Assembly: GCA_002840785.1 (NCBI GenBank)
Contig: PHCH01000007.1
Coordinates: forward strand, 1-53,624
DNA length: 53,624 nucleotides
DNA from: Betaproteobacteria bacterium HGW-Betaproteobacteria-4
GTDB taxonomy: Bacteria > Pseudomonadota > Gammaproteobacteria > Burkholderiales > Rhodocyclaceae
Direction: 5' to 3'
The position numbers and the translations under genes are program-made. This document shows positions 26,655 to 34,659 of the stretch, piece by piece. How positions within the stretch are numbered: position 1 is the first letter of the stretch; each line of letters starts with the position of its first letter. A model generated the notes under the pieces. The model saw only the letters and a list, made by a program, of their open reading frames with translations. It did no database searches and was not told where the DNA came from.

Positions 26655-27599
26655 TCAGGCAGCCAGGTAGCGGGCCGTGCGCTCTGCCACCTGCTCGGTC
26701 AGCATCGGGTCGAGGCAATCGAAAGTCTCGGCCTCGAAGGAGTTGCCCAGCCAGGTGATCTGGCGTTTGGCCAACTGGCGTGTTGCAAAAATGCCGCGAT
26801 CACGCAGTTCGTTACGCGGCAGCGTTCCATCCTGAGCCTCCCAGGCCTGGCGGTAGCCGACGCAGCGCATCGACGGCAGGTTGAGGCTCAGCGCATATTT
26901 CTGGCGCAACATGCGCACTTCGTCATCCAGCCCGGCCAGCAGCATTTCGTCGAAACGGCGGGCAATGCGTTCGTGCAGCACGGCGCGGTCGGAGGGCAGA
27001 AGGGCAATCGACAGAAAATCGTAGGGTGGCTTCTGCTTCTCGCTCTCGGCCAGCAATTCGGACATCGGCCGGCCGGTCAGTCGACAGATTTCCAGGGCGC
27101 GTTGCAGGCGCTGGCTGTCGGTGGTGTGCAGCCGGGCGGCGGTGACCGGGTCGAGCTCGGCCAGTTTGGCGTGCATCGCTGGCCAGCCTTCGGCCGCGGC
27201 TTCGGCATCGATTTCGGCCCGCAGCGTGGCGTCGGCCTGCGGCAGATCGGCCAGCCCGTGCAGCAGGGCCCGGAAATAGAGCATCGTGCCACCGACCAGC
27301 ACGGGCACCTTGCCGGCTTTCGTGATGTCGTCCATCGCGGCCAGCGCATCGGCGCGAAAACGGGCGGCCGAATAGCTTTCCTCCGGCGAAATGATGTCGA
27401 TCAGCCGGTGCGGGTAGCGGGCCAGCGTGGCGCGGTCGGGCTTGGCCGTGCCGACATCCATGTCGCGGAAAACCTGGGCCGAATCGACGCTGATCAGCTC
27501 GACCGGAAAACGGTCGGCCAGCGCCATGGCAACCGCCGTCTTGCCCGACGCGGTCGGGCCCATGATCAGGATGGCAGGCGGCAGGCGGGGTGAGTTCAT
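26655..27599 (-). CDS. miaA: MiaA, tRNA dimethylallyltransferase
   Basis: Transfers dimethylallyl to A37 of tRNAs reading UNN codons. The 314-aa product has the P-loop IMGPTASGKTAVAMALA, the DSAQVFRDMDVGTAKP substrate segment, the HRLIDI and YSAARFRADA motifs, VGGTMLYFRALL, and a C-terminal swinging domain with RCVGYRQAW. ATG27599 fits the family start; six residues could be added upstream. Confidence 0.95.
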   Translation of the reverse strand: MNSPRLPPAILIMGPTASGKTAVAMALADRFPVELISVDSAQVFRDMDVGTAKPDRATLARYPHRLIDIISPEESYSAARFRADALAAMDDITKAGKVPVLVGGTMLYFRALLHGLADLPQADATLRAEIDAEAAAEGWPAMHAKLAELDPVTAARLHTTDSQRLQRALEICRLTGRPMSELLAESEKQKPPYDFLSIALLPSDRAVLHERIARRFDEMLLAGLDDEVRMLRQKYALSLNLPSMRCVGYRQAWEAQDGTLPRNELRDRGIFATRQLAKRQITWLGNSFEAETFDCLDPMLTEQVAERTARYLAA

Positions 27600-27827
27600 G
27601 GCGGCGAATGCTACCACGCCCGGCGTCCGTCCAATTCCGACGCCCCGGATGGCGCTCGGTCAGGCTGGGGCTGGCGCATGGATTTCGATGGCTGATGATT
27701 TTGCCGTTTCCGGAAATTTTTCGTAAAAATTGGCAATGGCTGGACAGCTTTGCCCGGGTGCGGATAATCGGACGCGCTGCGCAACTTGTCGCGGCAAATA
27801 CAACTATATGAGGAGCATGGAGACAAC

Positions 27828-28979
27828 ATGACTACCGATTCTCCCTTTCGCATCAGCCATTCGAGCGCCAGCGAGGCGCGCCAGGCTGCCCGGGAATTCC
27901 ACGCCGGCGTTGACCAGCCCGACATGTCGATGGTCATTTTCTTCTGTTCCAGCGATTACGATCTCGACGCCCTGGCAGACGAGTTGAACCGGCTTTTTGG
28001 CAGCGTTCCGGTGATCGGCTGCACCACGGCGGGTGAAATCGGCTCAGCCGGCTATCGCACCCAGAGCCTGTCCGGCGTCAGTTTTTCGGCCGGAGCCGGG
28101 GCGGTCGTTGCCGGTTGTCTCCCCGATCTGCAGCATTTCGAAGCCGAGCGGGGCCAGGCCTTTGTGCAAGGGCTGTTGCAGCAACTGGACAAACATGTGA
28201 CGAAGGATTCGCGCGCCTTCGCCCTGCTCCTGATCGATGGCCTGTCGGTGCGCGAAGAGCCGGTCGTCCGCGTGCTGCAGGGGGCGCTCGGGAGCATCCA
28301 CCTGTGTGGCGGTTCGGCCGGCGACGACCTGAAGTTCGCCAACACCCAGGTTTTCCATGACGGTGCCTTCCGCGACAACAGCGCCGTCTTGCTGCTGGTC
28401 AGCACGCCGTTGCCGATCCGCATTTTCAAGACGCAGCACTTCATCAGCGAAAACGAACGGCTGGTTGTCACCGATGCCGATGCCGAACACCGGGTCGTCA
28501 AGGAAATCAACGGCTTGCCGGCGGCCGAGGAGTATGCGCGGGTGCTCGGCGTCTCGGTCGAGGATCTGACCCCCGACCATTTTGCGGCGACGCCGGTGGT
28601 TGTCGTGCTCGACGGTACCGATTACGTGCGCTCAATCCAGAAAGCGAACCCGGATGGCACCCTGACCTTCTTTTGCGCCATCGAGGAGGGGATCGTCCTG
28701 CGTGTCGCGCGCTGCGGCGATATCTACGCCAACCTCGAGGAGACCTTCGACAACCTCCGCGAGGAAATCGGTCAGCCGGCGCTGACCCTGGGTTGCGACT
28801 GTATCCTGCGCAATCTCGAAATCACCCAGAAGCAGCTCAAGGGCAAGGTGGGCGAGCTGTTCCTGCGCCACAACACGGTTGGCTTCAGCACTTACGGCGA
28901 GCAGTTTGGCGGTGTCCACATCAACCAGACCTTTACCGGCATTGCCATCGGCTTTGCCCCCGGGGACAAACATGACTGA
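27828..28979 (+). CDS. FIST-domain sensory protein
   Basis: A 383-aa soluble protein with FIST N (about residues 25-220, including MVIFFCSSDYDLDALADELN and VIGCTTAGEIGS) and FIST C (about 225-370, ending TFTGIAIGF) domains. FIST proteins are predicted small-ligand, probably amino-acid, sensors coupled to signalling genes. GGAGAC precedes ATG27828. It overlaps the next gene, a histidine kinase, by 8 nt, so the pair almost certainly forms one sensor system. Ligand unknown. Confidence 0.88.
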   Translation: MTTDSPFRISHSSASEARQAAREFHAGVDQPDMSMVIFFCSSDYDLDALADELNRLFGSVPVIGCTTAGEIGSAGYRTQSLSGVSFSAGAGAVVAGCLPDLQHFEAERGQAFVQGLLQQLDKHVTKDSRAFALLLIDGLSVREEPVVRVLQGALGSIHLCGGSAGDDLKFANTQVFHDGAFRDNSAVLLLVSTPLPIRIFKTQHFISENERLVVTDADAEHRVVKEINGLPAAEEYARVLGVSVEDLTPDHFAATPVVVVLDGTDYVRSIQKANPDGTLTFFCAIEEGIVLRVARCGDIYANLEETFDNLREEIGQPALTLGCDCILRNLEITQKQLKGKVGELFLRHNTVGFSTYGEQFGGVHINQTFTGIAIGFAPGDKHD

Positions 28980-30072
28980 TCCGGTCGTCGCCAGCGCTTC
29001 GCCGCAGGAAGCGGCGCTGCAACGCGAAGTCGTTCGCCTCAACAAGATAGTGACCGCCCTGATGAATCGGGCGGAGCGCGACATGAGTGCGAAAGTCTCC
29101 GATTTCAGCGCCTTCCAGTCGGGCGTGGCACTCGAAAACCAGGTCCGCGAACGGACGCAGCAGCTGGAAGCGGCATTGCGCGAAAATGAGCGGGTCAACC
29201 AGGCCCTGCAGAGCGAAAAGGAAGAGCAGCGGATCCTGATCGCGAAGCTCGAGGAAGCCCACGACCAGTTGCATCAGTCGGAAAAACTCGCCTCGATCGG
29301 CCAGTTGGCGGCGGGTGTCGCCCACGAGATCAACAACCCGATCGGCTTCGTCAATTCCAACCTGGGGACGCTGAAGAATTACGTCAATCAATTGATGAAC
29401 TTGATCGAGGCCATGTCGACCACGGTTGCCCCGCTACTGGCCGGCAATCCGGAGATCGGGAAAGAACTCGATACCTTGAAGCGCCAGGCCGACCTCGATT
29501 TCCTGCGCGAAGACATTGGCGCGCTCATCGCCGACTCGATCGATGGCACGACGCGGGTTCGCCGGATCGTCCAGGACCTCCGCGATTTTTCGCGGACCGG
29601 CGAAGTCGGCATGGAATGGGTCGATCTCCACGCCGGTCTGGAGAGCACCCTCAACGTCGTGGCCAACGAGATCAAGTACAAGGCCGAGGTCGTCCGCGAC
29701 TACGGCACGCTGCCCCAGGTCGAGTGCCGGCCATCGCAGATCAACCAGGTTTTCATGAACCTGCTGGTCAACGCGGCCCAGGCGATTCCCCAGAAAGGCC
29801 GGATCACCCTGAAAAGCGGCTGTGCCGACGACAAGGTGTGGGTGTCGGTCAGCGATACCGGCAGCGGCATCCCGCCGGAAATCCTGGCCCGTATTTTCGA
29901 CCCCTTCTTTACGACCAAGCCGGTCGGCAAGGGCACCGGCCTCGGCCTGTCCGTTTCCTACGGCATCATCGAAAAACATGGCGGCAAGATCGACGTCGCC
30001 AGCCAGCCGGGGCAGGGCACCACCTTCACCGTCTGGTTGCCGGCTCGCCAGCCCGGAGTCTCCCCGGGGTGA
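28972..30072 (+). CDS. Soluble histidine kinase partnered with FIST sensor
   Basis: A 366-aa cytoplasmic kinase with no membrane segment: N-terminal coiled coil (about 15-105), HisKA domain with [15 protein letters not shown] (phospho-His H118) and HATPase_c with the N-box [45 protein letters not shown]. The input is probably provided by the co-translated FIST protein. No response regulator is adjacent. The coding sequence ends five bases before a run of 13 G. Confidence 0.92.
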   Translation: MTDPVVASASPQEAALQREVVRLNKIVTALMNRAERDMSAKVSDFSAFQSGVALENQVRERTQQLEAALRENERVNQALQSEKEEQRILIAKLEEAHDQLHQSEKLASIGQLAAGVAHEINNPIGFVNSNLGTLKNYVNQLMNLIEAMSTTVAPLLAGNPEIGKELDTLKRQADLDFLREDIGALIADSIDGTTRVRRIVQDLRDFSRTGEVGMEWVDLHAGLESTLNVVANEIKYKAEVVRDYGTLPQVECRPSQINQVFMNLLVNAAQAIPQKGRITLKSGCADDKVWVSVSDTGSGIPPEILARIFDPFFTTKPVGKGTGLGLSVSYGIIEKHGGKIDVASQPGQGTTFTVWLPARQPGVSPG

Positions 30073-30076
30073 AGCC

Positions 30077-30089
30077 GGGGGGGGGGGGG
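30077..30089 (+). repeat. Run of 13 G after the FIST kinase gene
   Basis: An uninterrupted G13 tract, followed by CTGCTCGCCCCCG, so it can pair into a GC hairpin. Runs this long are slippage-prone. Confidence 0.9.
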
Positions 30090-30116
30090 CTGCTCGCCCC
30101 CGTTTAGCTTTGGTGG

Positions 30117-30731
30117 CTACCTGGGCTGGCGGCGGCGTGCCATGCCGCCGATGATGGCCAGGCCGGCCAGCAGCATGGCGTAGGTTTCCGGTTCGGGAAC
30201 GGCCGGCACCGGCGTTACGGCGAGCCAGGTATTGAACGCGGTGAGGTGCTTGTTCGAGGCGTTCATCAGGTTGCCATAGACCGTGTAGAGACTAGAGTCC
30301 ACCGGAATCAGGGCTCTGGCTGCCGTCAGGTCGGCGATGTCGAGCAGTTCGATATTCTTGCCGACAGTCAGCGCCGCGAAGCTCGAGGTACTGCCTTGCG
30401 CTACCAGGCTCTGGTAGAGCGATTGTAGGCTTGGGTTGTGGAACTGGCCGGCGGCGAGCGAGGTCAGGTCGCTGATGTCGAGGCCGATGAGGTTGGCCTG
30501 GCCGACCAGGGCGGCGACGTGGGTGTCTTCCGATCTGGGAATGTTCCTGAACGGCATGATGGTCGGGTAGAGGGTGCCGAACGAGCGGTACACATCGCCG
30601 GCCAGCTTTTCTTCCTCAATCATGTAGCGCAGGCTGTCGATGGCCTCGGGCGAATAGCTCTGGGCCTGCGCGACCGCAGTGCCGGTCATGTGAATGACCA
30701 GCGCGGAAATGAGAATCCTGAACGCGTTCAA
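30117..30731 (-). CDS. DUF2202 ferritin-like protein with PEP-CTERM anchor
   Basis: An exported four-helix DUF2202-type protein: SLRYMIEEEKLAGDVYRSF and a later SEDTHVAALV helix hold the Glu/His residues expected for a ferritin-like bundle. The C-terminus is a PEP-CTERM signal (VPEPETYAMLLAGLAIIGG then RRR). I place the start at TTG30731, which has GGGGGT upstream and gives a clean signal peptide (204 aa); TTG30773 would give 218 aa. Possible iron or peroxide handling at the cell surface is inference. The 198 bp beyond its start hold no gene I can support. Confidence 0.8.
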   Translation of the reverse strand: MNAFRILISALVIHMTGTAVAQAQSYSPEAIDSLRYMIEEEKLAGDVYRSFGTLYPTIMPFRNIPRSEDTHVAALVGQANLIGLDISDLTSLAAGQFHNPSLQSLYQSLVAQGSTSSFAALTVGKNIELLDIADLTAARALIPVDSSLYTVYGNLMNASNKHLTAFNTWLAVTPVPAVPEPETYAMLLAGLAIIGGMARRRQPR

Positions 30732-30971
30732 TGTGTTACCCCCAATGGATTGGCTGTTGAAATGGCGCCTCAATACCCCGGCGCGGCATGTCGGAAGGAC
30801 CCGGCAGGGGGGGAGGCCGGGCGATCATAAGTAAAATCTAATACCTTCGGAATGTGTCAAATTGCCGCATGTCATGGTCATTGGCGGGCGCCGTGAAGGC
30901 TGAAAAGTGCGGGTGAAAATGCACGATTGCCGGGCCGCCGATCGTGGCGCCCGCCCTGATCGGCGCCTGGT

Positions 30972-31784
30972 TCAACAGCTCCGGCGGCCGGCCCGGGTGA
31001 AGCCGAAGCCGGCATCGCCCGATCCGGCGGGCAGGATGCAGATGCGCATGGTCAGTGAGCGGGCTGCCTTGTCGAGATCGGCCGGGAAGGGCGAGAAGGG
31101 GATCGAGCGTTCGACGACGGCCTTGACGAAGGCGACCTCGTCGGCCTGATCGCCGGCGTTGACGATCTTGAACGACTTCATCGTGCCGTCCGGGTTGATC
31201 TTGAACTCGATGGAGGCCGGCTTGACGCCCTTGGCGCGCGGGTCGTTCTTGACGAAGCCGGCACTGCGGTTGAGGCGCTTGAGTAGGCCTTCGAGATACA
31301 TTTCCAGGCTGAACGGGTCGGGCGGCGCAGCGTTGGGGCGCAGTTCGAGCAGGGCGCTGCCGGCCGATTCCTCCTGTGCCTGCTGCCACGCCTCCTCGCG
31401 GGCCATGGCTTTCGAGCGCTGGGCCAGGGTCGGCTTGGGGGCGGTTCGGGCGTTGTTGTCGAGCTCGTCGAGAAAGCGGTTCATCTCCGCTTTTTCTGCC
31501 GCCGTCCATGACGGGGCGCTGGCGACCGAGGTTTTGCCTGGCTTCTCGGTGGTCAGCAGGCGCGGCCGTTGCGGCTTGATTTTGGCCGGCTTCCGGCGCG
31601 CTTCGGGGGCGTCGGCTGTTTCCGGTGTCACCGGCGGGCGCAGGCGGGCCTCCAGGCGCGGCGGACTTGAAACTTGGTCCGGATCGTGCCGGGGGATCAT
31701 GAGGACCACGGCATGGATCAGGAGCGAGGCGGCAAACGCGAAAAGCGGTGCACGTCGGGCCGGCGGGAGATGAAAGGCGAACAT
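30972..31784 (-). CDS. TonB-like energy-transducer family protein
   Basis: A 270-aa protein with one N-terminal membrane helix (PLFAFAASLLIHAVVLMI), a proline/lysine/arginine-rich linker and a TonB C-terminal-like segment around IEFKINPDGTMKSFKIVNAG with a following VVERSIPFSPFPADL. The layout is that of TonB/TolA proteins, but no exbB/exbD or receptor gene is adjacent, so pairing with a transporter is unknown. It is last in a minus-strand series after the GGDEF/EAL gene, separated by motif copy 10. Confidence 0.72.
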   Translation of the reverse strand: MFAFHLPPARRAPLFAFAASLLIHAVVLMIPRHDPDQVSSPPRLEARLRPPVTPETADAPEARRKPAKIKPQRPRLLTTEKPGKTSVASAPSWTAAEKAEMNRFLDELDNNARTAPKPTLAQRSKAMAREEAWQQAQEESAGSALLELRPNAAPPDPFSLEMYLEGLLKRLNRSAGFVKNDPRAKGVKPASIEFKINPDGTMKSFKIVNAGDQADEVAFVKAVVERSIPFSPFPADLDKAARSLTMRICILPAGSGDAGFGFTRAGRRSC

Positions 31785-31859
31785 CGCCGGTATTTTAGGC
31801 GGCGGCGCCGGTCAATGGCTGTAACGATGTGTGGTTTTGCCCACCGAGCGGCGTCGGGG

Positions 31860-31899
31860 ATTTCAATTTTGGGCCAAATTTCCGGTTGACCGTGGGAAT
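31860..31899 (+). repeat. Dispersed 40-bp motif, copy 10 (intergenic)
   Basis: ATTTCAATTTTGGGCC, AAATTT, CCGGTTGACCGTGGGAAT. Left arm is perfect and the right edge is the GTGGGAAT variant. It lies 13 bp from the end of the GGDEF/EAL gene. Confidence 0.92.
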
Positions 31900-31912
31900 C
31901 GTCTTGGCGGCT

Positions 31913-34624
31913 TCAAACGGCGGCGTCGAGGGCGGGAGCGGGCAGGCATCCGCCCTGCTGCAGCACGGCTTCGATGGCGACGGCCGAGGTCGGGCGGCTG
32001 AAGTGGTAGCCCTGCATCAGGCGGCAACCGTGGTCGAGCAGGAAGGCGGCCTGTTTGGCCTGCTCGACGCCTTCGGCGATGACTTCCTTTTGCAGGCTGT
32101 CGGCGATGGCGATGATCGCCCGGACGATGGCGATGTCGTCGGTGTCGCCCGGCAGTTCGCGGACGAAGGACTGGTCGATCTTGATGCGGTCGAAGGGCAG
32201 GCGCTTGAGGTAGGCGAGGCTGGAGTAGCCGGTGCCGAAATCGTCGATCGACAGCTTGATGCCCAGGGCGCTCAGTTCGTCGAGCACGGCAACGATGCGG
32301 TCGGTGTCGTGGATGAAGGCGCTTTCGGTGATTTCCAGCTCGAGCCAGCAGGCTTCCAGGCCGGTGTCGGCGAGGATGGCGATGATCCGCTGGGCGAGGT
32401 TGGCCTGGCGCAACTGAACGGCGGACAGGTTGACGGCCATGACCACGGGCGGCAAGCCCTGGTCCTGCCACTGGCGGTTTTGCCGGCAGGCTTCGTGCAG
32501 TACCCAGTCGCCGAGCTGGTTGATCAGGTTGCTTTCCTCGGCGATGGGGATGAAGCGCGATGGCGGGATATTGCCTTTTTCCGGGTGGTTCCAGCGGACC
32601 AGCGCTTCGAGGCCGATCAGCCGGCCGCTTTGCGCATCGACCTGCGGCTGGTAGTTGAGGTAGATGTCCTGGCCACGCAAGGCGCGGCGCAGGCAGTTTT
32701 CGAGCATGACCCGCTCGGAGATGCGGGTGTTCATCTCCGGCATGAAGAAACGGTAGGCATTGCCGCCGGCCGCCTTGGCCTGGTACATCGCCGTGTCGGC
32801 GTTCTTGAGCAGGCTGCCGATGTCCTGGCCGTCCTGCGGGTAGGTGCTGATGCCGATGCTGGCGCCGACCCGCAGTTCGTGGCCGGCCACCATGAAGGGT
32901 TCGCCCAGGGCGTCGATCAGTCGCTGGGCGATGCTGGCCAGGCGCGAGGGCGAGCCATAGCCCTGGATCAGGATGGCGAATTCGTCGCCGCCCTGGCGGC
33001 TCACCGTGTCGCGGGCGTCAAGGCTGCGGCGCAGGCGCTGGGCCGCTTGCAGCAGCAACTGGTCGCCGATCTCGTGGCCGAGGGTGTCGTTCACATTCTT
33101 GAAATGGTCGAGGTCGAGGAACATCAGGGCGACCTCGGCCTGGCTGCCGACGGTCAGCGCCAGCGCCTGCGACATCAGGTCGGCCAGCATGCCGCGGTTG
33201 GGGAGCTGGGTCAGCTGGTCGTGTTCGGCCAGGTAGCGGATGCGCTCCTGGTCCTCGTGCAGCTGCGTGATGTCGCGGGCGACCCCGGCGACGCCAGCCA
33301 GTTCGCCGCGTTCGTCGAGGACCGGGGTGGAGATGAACTCGAAATGGCGGATCGTGCCATCGGCCAGTTGCTGGGCGTCGGTCCGCCGTTGTTGCCGTAG
33401 TTCGGTCAGCGCCATGGACTCCTGCCGGGTCAGCGATTCGGCGGCTTCGGACGGCCAGATGGCGGCCACCGTCTGGCCGGGCAGGGTGTCGGCCGGCTGG
33501 CCGCAGGCCCGCGCGTAGGCGTCGTTGACGGCGATCAGGCGTTGCTCGCGGTCGCTCAGCCAGGCCGGGTCGGGCAGGCTGTCGAGGAGGGCGCGGGTCT
33601 GCCGCGTGGTGTTTTCGTAGGCCCGGGTCATGCCTTGCGCCAGCGCATGCGCCCGGTCGTAGATGCGCAGCCAGACACCGATCCAGCCGCCGAGAACGAG
33701 GGCCAGCAGGAGCATGCCGAGGACGGACCACAAGACCTGCTGGTACCAGTTGGCGAGGTAGTCGCTCGGCGCGTGGCCGATCACCACGTACAACGGGTAG
33801 TGGCCGACCTGGCGCGCGACATAAAGGCGCTCGAGGCCATCTACCGGGGAGCTGTGGGTGAAGCTGCGATACGCCTGTTGGCCGGCGATGGCCGCGGCCA
33901 GCGGCGGGCTGTCGAGGGCTTTGCCCCGGTGTTCGGGGGCGGCCGGGTAACGGGCGATCAGCCGGCGTTCGCGGTCGACGAGGGCGACGCTCTGGCCCGG
34001 GCCAAGCTTGAGGCTGGTGAAGAATTCCTGGAAATGATCGGCCCGTATCGCGGCCTGGACGAGGCCGGCGAATTGGCCTTGCCGGTCGTCGAGACGGCGG
34101 CTCAGGGTGATCACCCAGTTGCTGGTGATGCGGGCGAACAGCGGCTCGGAGATGACCAGTTCGGCGGCGCCTTCGCGATTGCGCAGGAAGTAGTCGCGGT
34201 CGTGAATGTGGACGCTGGATACCTTGCCCGAAGCGTCGTGGGTGAAGTTGCCCTCGGCATTGGCCACGCGCAGGCTTTGCGATTCGCTGGCAATGAGTGC
34301 CAGATAGCTGCCCAGCGCGGCGTTGATCGCGCCAGCATCGGCCGATTCGCCGGCCAGCGTGGTGTTGAGGCGCAACTGGCTGGCCAGTAGCACGGTGTCG
34401 ATTTTGTCCACAGTGTTATGGGCATGTGCCTCGAGGACCCGGGCCAGGTTGTCGAGGTTGCGCAGGGCAAACTCGTTTTCGCGGTCGAGCGCGACTTTCA
34501 GCCCGCTGACAACGAGCCCGATATAGGTCAGCAGGGCGAGGAAGCCCAGGGCGATCAGGACATTGCGACGTTCGCTGGTGGGAGCCGAGGACGGTCGGAA
34601 CAACTGCCTGAGGGAGGAGATCAT
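31913..34624 (-). CDS. Membrane-bound PAS-GGDEF-EAL cyclic-di-GMP protein
   Basis: A 903-aa signalling protein making and/or degrading cyclic-di-GMP. In order: TM helix (about 22-45), a large periplasmic Cache-type sensor region, TM helix near 300, PAS with DSLPDPAWLSDREQRLIAVND, GGDEF domain with intact RQGGDEFAIL, and EAL domain with LIGLEALVRWNHPE and DDFGTGYSSLAYLK. Both catalytic signatures look complete, so dual activity is possible. The start is ATG34624, 35 nt after mutL; a longer frame upstream overlaps mutL. Confidence 0.93.
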   Translation of the reverse strand: MISSLRQLFRPSSAPTSERRNVLIALGFLALLTYIGLVVSGLKVALDRENEFALRNLDNLARVLEAHAHNTVDKIDTVLLASQLRLNTTLAGESADAGAINAALGSYLALIASESQSLRVANAEGNFTHDASGKVSSVHIHDRDYFLRNREGAAELVISEPLFARITSNWVITLSRRLDDRQGQFAGLVQAAIRADHFQEFFTSLKLGPGQSVALVDRERRLIARYPAAPEHRGKALDSPPLAAAIAGQQAYRSFTHSSPVDGLERLYVARQVGHYPLYVVIGHAPSDYLANWYQQVLWSVLGMLLLALVLGGWIGVWLRIYDRAHALAQGMTRAYENTTRQTRALLDSLPDPAWLSDREQRLIAVNDAYARACGQPADTLPGQTVAAIWPSEAAESLTRQESMALTELRQQRRTDAQQLADGTIRHFEFISTPVLDERGELAGVAGVARDITQLHEDQERIRYLAEHDQLTQLPNRGMLADLMSQALALTVGSQAEVALMFLDLDHFKNVNDTLGHEIGDQLLLQAAQRLRRSLDARDTVSRQGGDEFAILIQGYGSPSRLASIAQRLIDALGEPFMVAGHELRVGASIGISTYPQDGQDIGSLLKNADTAMYQAKAAGGNAYRFFMPEMNTRISERVMLENCLRRALRGQDIYLNYQPQVDAQSGRLIGLEALVRWNHPEKGNIPPSRFIPIAEESNLINQLGDWVLHEACRQNRQWQDQGLPPVVMAVNLSAVQLRQANLAQRIIAILADTGLEACWLELEITESAFIHDTDRIVAVLDELSALGIKLSIDDFGTGYSSLAYLKRLPFDRIKIDQSFVRELPGDTDDIAIVRAIIAIADSLQKEVIAEGVEQAKQAAFLLDHGCRLMQGYHFSRPTSAVAIEAVLQQGGCLPAPALDAAV

Positions 34625-34659
34625 GGAGCGCGGGTCGGGGCGGGTTTGAGGCCGCCGGA

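Noticed and set aside
27695-27715. ATTTTGCCGTTTCCGG before the FIST gene, like the motif's left half
   Set aside because: No core follows; too short to distinguish from chance.
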